NCBI RefSeq assembly: GCF_001701025.1
Contig: NZ_CP016793.1
Span: 2,604,001-2,668,000, forward strand
Direction: 5' to 3'
DNA length: 64,000 nucleotides
Source of the DNA: Lentzea guizhouensis
GTDB lineage: Bacteria; Actinomycetota; Actinomycetes; Mycobacteriales; Pseudonocardiaceae
The translations under genes were made by a program, and so were the position numbers. The notes under the pieces were generated by a model, which searched no databases, was not told the DNA's origin, and saw only the letters and a program-made list of their open reading frames with translations. Of this stretch, positions 9,003-15,748 are shown in pieces (the first letter of the stretch is position 1; every line of letters starts with the position of its first letter).

Positions 9003-9773
9003 TTAATCGGGTATCGGGAATCGATAACTGAACGCTGCAGTGTCTCCTGCAATAACGGAGATCATGACCTCAACAGGCCGTCCCGTGTCCGTGAAGACTG
9101 TACGCACGAGTTCGAGAACTGGAGTACCAGGCGGAAGCTGAAGCTCGACCGACTCCGGACCGGTCGGCATTCGGGTGCAAATCTCCTCGGCAATTTCAGC
9201 CAACCGGAACCCCGCCTCCTCCAGTCGCGCAAAACCGCCACCAGGACCCGTATCACGCTCCATGATGGCGGTCCCCCGAACTACCTCAAGTTCGTAATAA
9301 CTATCGGCGAGCTGGTTCGGGCGACCGTCGACCGCCGTCGTACGCCGTCGGACCCACACCGGGGTCCCTACCGCGATATTCAATCGACTTGCAACAACTT
9401 CCGGGGCAGGAACCTCTTCAAGCGCACGAATGTTCTGGCTCGCTGCGACGCCTGCGACCTTCGGCGCAGCGACCAATACAGTTTTTCCCGACTGCCAGAG
9501 GCTACGTGAGTAGCGCTCGATCCCCTGACGCTGAAGCATCGGACGTGACCGCACAAACGTGCCGCTACCCTGGACGGTCACGATCAAACCCTGCTGCTTC
9601 AGCAGGTCTATCGCCTTGCGGATCACCGCCAGTGAGCACTTGTGCTCTGTGGCGAGCTCGTCGAAGGACGGCAACTTGCGGCCAGGCGGCCACTCGCCAC
9701 TCTCGATCTTGAGTCGGATGTCGTCGGCTACCTGCACTTGCAGCGGTCGCGCGTCGGTGAACCTGCTGGTCAT
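9003..9773 (-). CDS. GntR/HutC-family transcriptional repressor (KorSA-like)
   Basis: This 256-aa protein has an N-terminal winged helix (LQVQVADDIRLKIESGEWPP, then LPSFDELATEHKCSLAVIRK) and a C-terminal UTRA ligand domain ending in YRFPIPD, which is the HutC subfamily layout. It sits at the left edge of the mobile-element genes and is divergent from the long rightward operon, the position and family of KorSA in pSAM2. Upstream palindromes TCTGCATACAGA and TCTGTATACAGA fit the HutC operator rule (GT-N-TA-N-AC), so it probably represses both itself and the rightward promoter. The ATG at 9773 has a short GCAGG ribosome site. Confidence 0.88.
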   Translation of the reverse strand: MTSRFTDARPLQVQVADDIRLKIESGEWPPGRKLPSFDELATEHKCSLAVIRKAIDLLKQQGLIVTVQGSGTFVRSRPMLQRQGIERYSRSLWQSGKTVLVAAPKVAGVAASQNIRALEEVPAPEVVASRLNIAVGTPVWVRRRTTAVDGRPNQLADSYYELEVVRGTAIMERDTGPGGGFARLEEAGFRLAEIAEEICTRMPTGPESVELQLPPGTPVLELVRTVFTDTGRPVEVMISVIAGDTAAFSYRFPIPD

Positions 9774-9791
9774 ACCTGCAGTCTAGAGCAG

Positions 9792-9863
9792 TCTGCATAC
9801 AGAGTCTTGACACTGCCCGCGATGCGGTCTTAATGTCTGTATACAGACCGGCAGACATGCAGA
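9792..9863 (+). promoter_or_regulatory. Rightward promoter with GntR operators
   Basis: TTGACA at 9807-9812 and TTAATG at 9830-9835 are spaced 17 nt apart and form a good vegetative promoter reading right. The palindrome TCTGTATACAGA (9836-9847) abuts the -10 box on its downstream side. TCTGCATACAGA (9792-9803) lies just upstream of the -35 box, and a half-site (TCTGCAT on the minus strand) lies at 9857-9863. The divergent gntR promoter must overlap this region. The arrangement fits occlusion by the HutC-type repressor. Confidence 0.7.
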
Positions 9864-10195
9864 AGGTCGGTGACGCACAACTTAATCTCACTTCGTGTGA
9901 GCGGCACTCACGTGTCGTCAGGTGGTCGCTCCCAAGGGGGCCATTGCGCACGACGTTCCTGAGGTAGCCCAGAGCTGGGAGTCGAGGGGTAATTCGTCCT
10001 GCCTGCGCAATCACTGCGTGAGAGAACTACATAGCGTGTATTTCGTGCACCCTTTTCCAGGTGCACAAGAAGGCCTTCATTGAGCCTGTTTGTGCAGATA
10101 GAAGGCCATGCGGAGGCCCTGGCGGCGGAGCGATGCCTTTGTTTCGCCGCCAGGCCTTCACTTCTCATCCACTTTCTTCTTTTGGAGGTTTTGTC
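9864..10195 (+). other. Structured 5' leader of the rightward operon
   Basis: About 330 nt separate the promoter from the first ATG. Two stem-loops are visible. GTGCACC/GGTGCAC pairs at 10045-10066. A longer stem at 10114-10157 (CTGGCGGCG/CGCCGCCAG, extended by AGGC/GCCT across one bulged C) is followed by a pyrimidine-rich stretch. They could act as an attenuator or as RNA-stabilising structures; neither has been shown. Confidence 0.45.
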
Positions 10196-10516
10196 ATGTC
10201 CAAGAACACGTTCGTTGCGTCGCCGTTGACCGCGTTGCGTCTGGCTGAAGAGCAGGCCTGCGCGGGTTACCTGGTGGCGCGTAAGTCGATGGTCCGCGCT
10301 GCGGCGCTGGTGGCGTCGGTGTCGCAGCTGGTGCGGGAGCGTCCGACCCGGGCCGACTACCGCGAGGTGCTGGGTGAGCTGATGGGCAGGCACTTCGACG
10401 CGGAGCAGCGCGTGCGGCTGGCCTACGAGCGGTGGCAGCGTGCGCAGCGGCGGGCCGATGCGTTCTGGGTCGCCTCGAACATGTCCGGTGCGTCCGTGCT
10501 GGGTGTGGCGGCGTGA
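10196..10516 (+). CDS. Hypothetical protein, 106 aa
   Basis: I chose ATG 10196 because GGAGG lies about 9 nt upstream, although the frame stays open further 5'. The product is helical and Ala/Arg-rich (LRLAEEQACAGYLVARKSMV, then FDAEQRVRLAYERWQRAQRR), with no motif I recognise. It is the first gene of the rightward operon of the element, and its stop overlaps the next start (GTGA). Its position suggests an early or regulatory role, which is inference only. Confidence 0.6.
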   Translation: MSKNTFVASPLTALRLAEEQACAGYLVARKSMVRAAALVASVSQLVRERPTRADYREVLGELMGRHFDAEQRVRLAYERWQRAQRRADAFWVASNMSGASVLGVAA

Positions 10517-10968
10517 GCACGACGGCCGTGACGTTCGCGGCGGTGCTGCCCGGCCTGCTGGTCGCGCACAACGTCGCCGACCACTGGATGCAGACCCACC
10601 ACCAGGCCCTGACCAAAGGACAGGCCGGAACCGCCGGCCGGATCGCGTGCCTGGCGCACGTGGCCACCTACACCGCCGTCACCGCCGTGGTGGTGGCCCT
10701 GTTGTGGCTGGTCCTGGACCTGGACGTCAGCCCGGTGGGGTTCGCCGCGGGGCAGCTGGTGTCGGCGGTGACGCACTACTGGGCGGACCGCCGCTTCACC
10801 CTCGCCCGGCTGGCCGCGCTGCTGGGCAAGACGGCGTTCTACGTGCTCGGCATGCCGCGTGCCGGCCGCGACGACAACCCCACGTTGGGTACCGGCGCTT
10901 ACGCGCTGGACCAGTCCTTCCACTGGCTGTGGCTGTTCGTGGCCGCCCTGGTCACCGCCACCGCCTGA
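10513..10968 (+). CDS. DUF3307-like membrane protein
   Basis: This 151-aa product starts at a GTG that overlaps the previous stop. It has four hydrophobic segments (VTFAAVLPGLLVAHNVADHW, HVATYTAVTAVVVALLWLVL, GFAAGQLVSAVTHYWADRRF and FHWLWLFVAALV) with conserved-looking His/Trp/Asp residues within or next to the membrane parts (ADHW, HYWADRR, DQSFHW). The pattern resembles the DUF3307 family found in phages and mobile elements. Its function is unknown; proteins of this kind in conjugative elements may act in mating or exclusion. The family call is from memory of the pattern, so it is moderate. Confidence 0.6.
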   Translation: MSTTAVTFAAVLPGLLVAHNVADHWMQTHHQALTKGQAGTAGRIACLAHVATYTAVTAVVVALLWLVLDLDVSPVGFAAGQLVSAVTHYWADRRFTLARLAALLGKTAFYVLGMPRAGRDDNPTLGTGAYALDQSFHWLWLFVAALVTATA

Positions 10969-11002
10969 CCTCGATCCCTCTACCTGAACGGGAGTACCTG
11001 CG

Positions 11003-11062
11003 ATGACGACCAACCGCGTGCACGGCGACAACTACGGCGTCATGACCGGCGACCAGAGGTAG
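11003..11062 (+). CDS. Possible 19-residue peptide
   Basis: An ATG with GGGAG 9 nt upstream opens a 19-codon frame (MTTNRVHGDNYGVMTGDQR) that fills the gap before the RapZ-like gene. The HGDNYGVMTG pattern recalls short Gly/Asn/His motifs in actinomycete proteins. It may be a real micro-protein or a translational coupler. Confidence 0.35.
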   Translation: MTTNRVHGDNYGVMTGDQR

Positions 11063-11068
11063 GCGGTC

Positions 11069-11473
11069 ATGAAGAACACGGTGTTGTACCGCCTGATCTC
11101 CTTCAGCTACCTGCACAATCAGCCGCCTGAGGCAGACCTGCTCTTCGACGTGCGGCGCACCATGCACGAGCCGCCGGTGTTCGCCGGCGACCTGGCGGGG
11201 GTCGACGGCCGCGACCATGAGGTGCAGCAGGCCGTCATGGCGCATCCCACCGCGGAAGCAGTCGTGCACCTCGGGACCGTCTTCGCCGACACGATGTCCT
11301 TTCAGGACAAGTCATGCGTGATCGCGATCGGTTGTTCGCATGGCCGTCACCGGTCGGTCGCGCTGGTCGAGCGGCTCGCGTCCGAGCTCGCGCGGTTCGG
11401 CCTCCCGACCGACGTGCGCCACATGCGGCTGGAGTTGCTGGAGAACCCGCCCGCCGGTGGCGGTGTGGGCTGA
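11069..11473 (+). CDS. RapZ C-terminal-domain-like protein
   Basis: This 134-aa protein has the two hallmarks of the RapZ/YvcJ C-terminal domain: an early LLFDVRRTMHEPP segment and IAIGCSHGRHRSVALVERLA (about residues 84-104). The N-terminal P-loop kinase half of full RapZ is missing. In E. coli the C-terminal half binds the small RNA GlmZ, and related domains sense UDP-sugar precursors. The stand-alone form is known from mobile elements but its role is not. The start has an AGGTAGG ribosome site. Its stop overlaps the ATG of the HIT gene (TGATG), indicating coupling. Confidence 0.78.
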   Translation: MKNTVLYRLISFSYLHNQPPEADLLFDVRRTMHEPPVFAGDLAGVDGRDHEVQQAVMAHPTAEAVVHLGTVFADTMSFQDKSCVIAIGCSHGRHRSVALVERLASELARFGLPTDVRHMRLELLENPPAGGGVG

Positions 11474-11907
11474 TGGCCAAGCTGCTGTTCGACCCTGGCT
11501 GTGTGTTCTGCCGGCGCGTGGTGACCGGCGAGTACATCGAGGGTGACGAGCACGCGGTGATCTTCGCGCCGCGTCACCCGGTGACTGCGGGGCACATGCT
11601 GATCGTGCCGCGGCTGCACATCACCGACGCCGCCGACGACCCGGACGTCTTCGCCCACACCATGCGGCTGGCCGCCCGCTACGCCGCGCGCAGCGGCGAG
11701 GACTTCAACCTCATCACCAGCCGTGGCAGGTGGGGGACGCAGACCGTCCTGCACTGCCACGCCCACTACGCGCCGCGCCGCCGCAAGGACGGCCTGCCGC
11801 TGCCCTGGACCGGGCAGAAGATGCCGCCCGTGCGCCGCTGGCTGCTGCGGGCGCTGGTCAGGACCAGCCGTGCCAACAGTTCTGGCCCGGCCCCCACCGC
11901 ACGCTGA
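11473..11907 (+). CDS. HIT-family nucleotide hydrolase/transferase
   Basis: This 144-aa protein carries the histidine triad HCHAHYAPR at about residues 95-103. Upstream it has the family segments CVFCRRVVTGEY and HPVTAGHMLIVPRLHITDAA. HIT enzymes cleave or transfer nucleotidyl groups, such as Ap4A, AMP-lysine or adenylylated molecules, through the central His. The gene is translationally coupled to the RapZ-like gene by a TGATG overlap. Its C-terminus is basic. Together with the Nudix gene downstream it suggests that the element handles modified nucleotides. Confidence 0.88.
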   Translation: MAKLLFDPGCVFCRRVVTGEYIEGDEHAVIFAPRHPVTAGHMLIVPRLHITDAADDPDVFAHTMRLAARYAARSGEDFNLITSRGRWGTQTVLHCHAHYAPRRRKDGLPLPWTGQKMPPVRRWLLRALVRTSRANSSGPAPTAR

Positions 11908-11927
11908 CAGTCCCGGAAGGACATGCG

Positions 11928-12314
11928 ATGGACGACTACATCGAGATGCACAGCAAGACGGTTGAGCTGTTGCGCGCTCACCGGGACGCTCCGGAGATCT
12001 CCTTCACCATGGTGGAACTGCACGGCCGGACGGTGAAGCTGCTGGTGCGTTCCGACAAGACCGGCGCCGGTGTGTTCGAGTGGGCGCGGCGGCTGGGATT
12101 GCTGGTGCACGCGAGGGAAGGCGACACCTACGTCAGCCTGGAAGCCTCGCAGGTCATCGACGGCATCACCTTCACCGTGTGGACGCACGTGCACGGTCGC
12201 GCGGTCTACGAGCTGTTCCGTGAGTTCGACTGGACGATCGACGAGGCCATGTCGGTCCTCATCGACCCGGCCACCCGCCGCGTGGTGCCGCCCAGGTTGG
12301 CGGCGGTGTCGTGA
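11928..12314 (+). CDS. Hypothetical protein, 128 aa
   Basis: ATG 11928 has a GGAAGG ribosome site 8 nt upstream. The product (MDDYIEMHSKTVELLRAHRD..., ISFTMVELHGRTVKLLVRSD, GITFTVWTHVHGRAVYELFR) is a small alpha/beta protein that I do not recognise. It lies inside the rightward operon and overlaps the next small gene by GTGA. Confidence 0.65.
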   Translation: MDDYIEMHSKTVELLRAHRDAPEISFTMVELHGRTVKLLVRSDKTGAGVFEWARRLGLLVHAREGDTYVSLEASQVIDGITFTVWTHVHGRAVYELFREFDWTIDEAMSVLIDPATRRVVPPRLAAVS

Positions 12315-12478
12315 GCGCGGCGATCGTGAACATCCTCGTAAACACGGTCCAGGACTGCGCGGCTGGCTGTGACCTGCCGACAGTGCTGGTCGATCCCGGA
12401 TACGGCCAGCCCGTCCGCGTACACGCCGGTACCTACGAGTACCGGTGCCCGCCCGCCGCTGCGGCGCCGAGTGCCTGA
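12311..12478 (+). CDS. Small Cys-containing protein, 55 aa
   Basis: A GTG overlapping the previous stop (GTGA) opens a 55-codon frame: VSAAIVNILVNTVQDCAAGC, then DLPTVLVDPGYGQPVRVHAG and TYEYRCPPAAAAPSA. Three cysteines (DCAAGC and RC) and the overlap support a real gene that automated callers may miss. Confidence 0.5.
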   Translation: MSAAIVNILVNTVQDCAAGCDLPTVLVDPGYGQPVRVHAGTYEYRCPPAAAAPSA

Positions 12479-12519
12479 CCGCGCGAAAACCCGTACACAG
12501 CAACGAAAGGACCAGTGAC

Positions 12520-12657
12520 ATGGCTGACAAGCAGTACCTGCCGAACCCGGACTGCACGACGTGCGGCGGCACCGGCAGTTACGAGCAGTGGACCGAGACG
12601 ACCGGCGGCAACTGGTTCGTGGTGGACACGAGCTGCGGCTGCCGCGACTGGCGCTGA
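12520..12657 (+). CDS. 45-aa zinc-ribbon-like protein
   Basis: ATG 12520 follows a GAAAGGA ribosome site. The product has CTTCGGTGSYEQW and a C-terminal CGCRDW, a CxxCGGxG knuckle like that of DnaJ zinc fingers plus a second CxC. It probably binds zinc. Several tiny CxxC genes occur across this operon. Confidence 0.6.
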   Translation: MADKQYLPNPDCTTCGGTGSYEQWTETTGGNWFVVDTSCGCRDWR

Positions 12658-12694
12658 CCTACCCCACGACGTTTCCAGAAAGGACTGATCGGCA

Positions 12695-12856
12695 ATGGGC
12701 AGGACCAACGACGTCAACACGCAGAACAACAATAACACCAACCAGGCGGCCGACAACTGCACCAACGGCCACATCGCCACCAACGGCCAGTGCTCGATCG
12801 GCTGGTGCGCCTACAACCAGTGGCCGGCCACCTGGCCGGAGAACACGACCCGCTAG
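12695..12856 (+). CDS. 53-aa Asn-rich small protein
   Basis: ATG 12695 lies 10 nt after an AAAGGA ribosome site. The frame encodes MGRTNDVNTQNNNNTNQAAD, then a part with three Cys and four Trp (NCTNGHIATNGQCSIGWCAY, NQWPATWPENTTR). I do not recognise it. Short length kept it from ordinary gene calling, but its ribosome site and spacing match its neighbours. Confidence 0.5.
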   Translation: MGRTNDVNTQNNNNTNQAADNCTNGHIATNGQCSIGWCAYNQWPATWPENTTR

Positions 12857-12861
12857 ACGCC

Positions 12862-12905
12862 CTGGTCCGGCGGCTCGAACCGCCAAGAACGCACCGCCGG
12901 ACCAG
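12862..12905. repeat. Stem-loop with GGCTCGAACCGCC core, copy 1
   Basis: CTGGTCCGGCGG (12862-12873) pairs with CCGCCGGACCAG (12894-12905). Inside lies GGCGGCTCGAACCGCC (12869-12884), itself able to fold. The same core recurs at 13975-13990 and, with one change, at 27080-27096. It lies just after the stop codon of the small gene and could be a terminator. Confidence 0.65.
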
Positions 12906-13023
12906 GTTGCACCACCTCACCCGGTAACAACCGAGCGCAGGCCCGCACAGTGTCCCGCACACCTGTGCACGCGGGCAACGCGCGAACACCCCCTTCACCT
13001 CGACCCGAAAGGGCCTGTTTGCC

Positions 13024-13779
13024 ATGCCCAAGAACAAGTTCACGCCTCGCGGTTGCCACGTTCCCGCCGACCTGCGGCCGTGGTCGACGCGCTGGCCCTA
13101 CTACACGCCGGTGGACATCACCCCGCCCCAGCTGACGCGCAAGGGGCTGCCGGAGAGCGTCGCGGAGGGCTGGGCCGAGCCCGCGGTGACGCCTGAGGAT
13201 GTGCGGGACTGGCCCGGCCGCGCGGCGTCGGCGCTGGTGCCGTTCACGTTCGACGCCTACCGGTGGCCGCTCAACCCGACCGGCCGCACCGGCAAGACCG
13301 GCCGCAACCTGGGCCGCTGGGGCGAGAACCGCGCTGCCGACCCGATCGTGGTCGCCGGTGACCTCGACCGCGACGGGGAGCGGTGGGTGCTGCTGATCCT
13401 GCGCGGCGACACCAGGCAGTGGGCCATCCCCGGCGGCATGGTCAACCCTGGCGAGACCGCCCCGGCCGCGCTGGTGCGCGAGCTGCGCGAGGAGACCGGC
13501 GTCGACCTGGCCGGCCAGACGCCCACGATCGTCGCCTGCGCTTACGTCGACGACCCGCGCAACTCCGATCACGCCTGGATCGTCTCCACCGCCGCGCTCT
13601 ACCGGCTGCCGCACACCGTGCTCGCGGTCGGCGGCGACGACGCCGTGGAAGCCGCCTGGTTCCCGTTCAGCGATCTGGACGCGCTGACCAGTGCCGTCGC
13701 CGACGCCGGCGGGCAGCTCTACCCCGCGCACCTGCCGCTGTTCACCGCGGCCCTCGACCACCTCGACGGCTGCTGCTGA
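13024..13779 (+). CDS. NUDT9-like Nudix hydrolase (probable ADP-ribose pyrophosphatase)
   Basis: This 251-aa protein has the full Nudix box GGMVNPGETAPAALVRELRE-ETGVDL (about 138-163). The preceding segment PLNPTGRTGKTGRNLGRWGE plus NRAADPIVV matches the signature of NUDT9-type ADP-ribose pyrophosphatases, which hydrolyse ADP-ribose to AMP and ribose 5-phosphate. pSAM2 encodes Pif, a Nudix-motif protein that confers transfer immunity (established for pSAM2), so a similar role is a reasonable inference. Its place among transfer genes supports that. ADP-ribose clearance against NAD-based defences is another option. Confidence 0.88.
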   Translation: MPKNKFTPRGCHVPADLRPWSTRWPYYTPVDITPPQLTRKGLPESVAEGWAEPAVTPEDVRDWPGRAASALVPFTFDAYRWPLNPTGRTGKTGRNLGRWGENRAADPIVVAGDLDRDGERWVLLILRGDTRQWAIPGGMVNPGETAPAALVRELREETGVDLAGQTPTIVACAYVDDPRNSDHAWIVSTAALYRLPHTVLAVGGDDAVEAAWFPFSDLDALTSAVADAGGQLYPAHLPLFTAALDHLDGCC

Positions 13780-13798
13780 CCAGCGAGGAGACCCGCTC

Positions 13799-13936
13799 AT
13801 GCAGTGCCCTGACTGTGCCACCGCGAACGGCGCCGTGTGCTCGACCTGCGAGGGCGACGGCACGGTGCCGGACTGGCTGGCCAACCCCGAGATCCAGGGC
13901 GAGGCCGCCGCCCGCTCCTGGGGCTGGCGCGGCTAA
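13799..13936 (+). CDS. 45-aa zinc-finger-like protein
   Basis: ATG 13799 follows a GAGGAG ribosome site 8 nt upstream. The product MQCPDCATANGAVCSTCEGD plus GTVPDWLANPEIQGE has two CxxC pairs (CPDC and CSTC) in a DnaJ-like CxxCxGxG setting, so zinc binding is likely. It is 19 nt downstream of the Nudix gene. Confidence 0.6.
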   Translation: MQCPDCATANGAVCSTCEGDGTVPDWLANPEIQGEAAARSWGWRG

Positions 13937-13968
13937 GCCCGACCCGGTCGGCCCCCTCGTTCTGCCGT

Positions 13969-14017
13969 CAGGCGGGCGGCTCGAACCGCCCTGGCTCTCT
14001 TACGCCCCGCCCGCCTG
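13969..14017. repeat. Stem-loop with GGCTCGAACCGCC core, copy 2
   Basis: CAGGCGGGCGG (13969-13979) pairs with CCGCCCGCCTG (14007-14017) and encloses the same core as copy 1 (13975-13990). It lies between a small zinc-finger gene and the next ATG at 14064. Confidence 0.6.
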
Positions 14018-14063
14018 GCGGTGCCCCACCTCACCCCTCGTCACGAGACAGGACCCACGTGCC

Positions 14064-14327
14064 ATGCCCTCCACCTCGTTCACCTCGACCTCGACCACCG
14101 CCGAACCGACCATCTGCGAGCTGCTGGCCACCTGGCAGGCCAGCGCGCCATCCGAGGACGCCCCCAACAGCGTTGTCGCCGACTGGTTCGCGTTGTCGGT
14201 GAGGCTGCTGACGCCGATCACCGGCAACCCCGCCCACCCGCAGCACGCCGACGCGTGCGAGCTCGCCCGCGAGAACTCCCACGACGCCCTGGCCCTGCGC
14301 GCGGGCGCCGGATCGGCGGGTGCGTGA
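14064..14327 (+). CDS. Hypothetical protein, 87 aa
   Basis: ATG 14064 opens a Ser/Thr-rich N-terminus (MPSTSFTSTSTTAEPT), followed by a helical part (ICELLATWQASAPSEDAPNS, DADACELARENSHDALALRA-like). No family is recognised. The stop overlaps the next ATG (TGATG), so it is coupled to the membrane-protein gene behind it. Confidence 0.5.
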   Translation: MPSTSFTSTSTTAEPTICELLATWQASAPSEDAPNSVVADWFALSVRLLTPITGNPAHPQHADACELARENSHDALALRAGAGSAGA

Positions 14328-14635
14328 TGGGTGGCCCGGAACTGGTGCTGCTGCTGGGTTCTGGCGTCGCGCTGGCGCTGGCAGTGCTGCTGTGGAAGCT
14401 GCTGGTGCTCACCGGCGGTATCGCCGTCGTGCAGTGGGCGTTCGTGACCGGGTTTGCCGACAACCCCGCCGTGCAGGCCGTCGCGTTCGCGCTGCCCGCG
14501 CTGCTGGCCGCCGCCGCACTGCTGTACCTGCCGCGCGCGGCCGGCCGTTCCGCCCGCGCGCACTCGCCGCGCTCGACCCACTCGTTCAACCCGCGCCGTC
14601 GCGCGCACCAGACCCGTTGGGAGGCAATGGCATGA
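14327..14635 (+). CDS. Small membrane protein, 102 aa
   Basis: Two or three hydrophobic stretches (ELVLLLGSGVALALAVLLWK, LLVLTGGIAVVQWAFVTGF, AVAFALPALLAAAALLYL) precede a basic tail. It is coupled at both ends, by TGATG upstream and ATGA downstream. Small membrane proteins next to traB are typical of Spd (spread) genes of actinomycete conjugative elements, and I infer such a role. Confidence 0.6.
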   Translation: MGGPELVLLLGSGVALALAVLLWKLLVLTGGIAVVQWAFVTGFADNPAVQAVAFALPALLAAAALLYLPRAAGRSARAHSPRSTHSFNPRRRAHQTRWEAMA

Positions 14636-15748
14636 GCACCTGGGCTGAGAACCGCCGCGCCGACCGCGTGGCCGCTGCCGAGCAGGCGCGTGAGGACCGC
14701 CGGGTGCTGGCCGAGCTGCGCGCCGACCGTGACCACGACGCCCGCATCCGCGCGCAGGCCGCGCAGGCCGCGCGGGACCGCCGTGCCGCCGCACTGGCCA
14801 CGGTGACCAGCTGGACGCGGGATCACGTGCTGGACCTGATGTTCGCTCCGGTGATCGTCGTCCCGGCGGTGCTGGCGTGGACGGCGATGGCCGTCTACGG
14901 CGAAAAGATCTTCGGTCCGGCGGGGGTGCTGCTGCCGCTGTTCTCCGAGGGCGCCATGTGGGTGTTCGCGTTCGCCGTCGCGTTCGCGGCCCGCGCGGGC
15001 CGGTCCACCGGCTGGTTGCAGCTGGGCACATGGGTGTTCGCCGGGGTCGCCGCGGCGCTCAACTTCGTGCACGGGGTCGAGCAGCCCGGCGGCGGCATCG
15101 GCCACGGCATCGTCATGGCGCTGGTGTCGATCGGCGGCGTGGTGGTGCACCAGCTGGTGCACGCCAACCCCATGCGCGCTCGCCGCACCCGTGCCGAGCG
15201 GGCCGCGGCGAAGGTCGAGCGCGACGCGCAGCCGGTTGCAGCGGGTGCGCCGCGCCGCCGTCCGCCAGGCCGCCGCGCAGGTCGCCGCCGATGGCACCGC
15301 GACCCTGGTCTACCGGCCTGGCACGTTCATCCTGCGTGGCGGATTCGGCTGGCCGCGACTGGCCCCGGCGACCGTTCCCGGCCTTCCCGTGGACGTGCTG
15401 GGAGCCGAGCTGGGCGACGGCCTGGCCGACGAGATCACCGCCTACCTCACCGCCCTGCCTGCCCCGGACGCACTGCCCGGCGGGAAGACCGAGCACCCCT
15501 CGGGAAGAGGGCAAACGCCCGCCACGACCTCCGCTGTGGAGGTCCCGGCGGAGATCGCGGACAAGTTCGGCGGCTACGTCGCGCGGGTCCGCGCGGCGAT
15601 CGACTCCGGCAGGCTCCCGGCCTCGCCGAGCAAGGACGCGGTGCGCAAGTTCCTGCGCATCCGCGCCACCTACGCAGCCGCCGTGTGGCAGGCCGCGACT
15701 GACCACGACAACGGCCCCGACGACGGCCGTCAGGAGGTGACCGCATGA
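14632..15748 (+). CDS. DUF2637/SpdB-like membrane protein, apparently frameshifted
   Basis: The first frame from ATG 14632 encodes a charged coil and then a DUF2637-like membrane block (LFSEGAMWVFAFAVAFAARA, WLQLGTWVFAGVAAALNFVH, IVMALVSIGGVVVHQLVHAN). After about residue 198 this frame turns into Arg/Pro-rich nonsense. The next frame takes over with sensible sequence (RLQRVRRAAVRQAAAQVAAD, TLVYRPGTFIL, KDAVRKFLRIRATYAAAVW) and ends at 15748 with the ATGA overlap to traB. One extra nucleotide near 15222-15240 would explain it. This could be a sequencing indel, a real lesion or recoding. SpdB proteins help spread transferred DNA through the mycelium. Confidence 0.7.
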
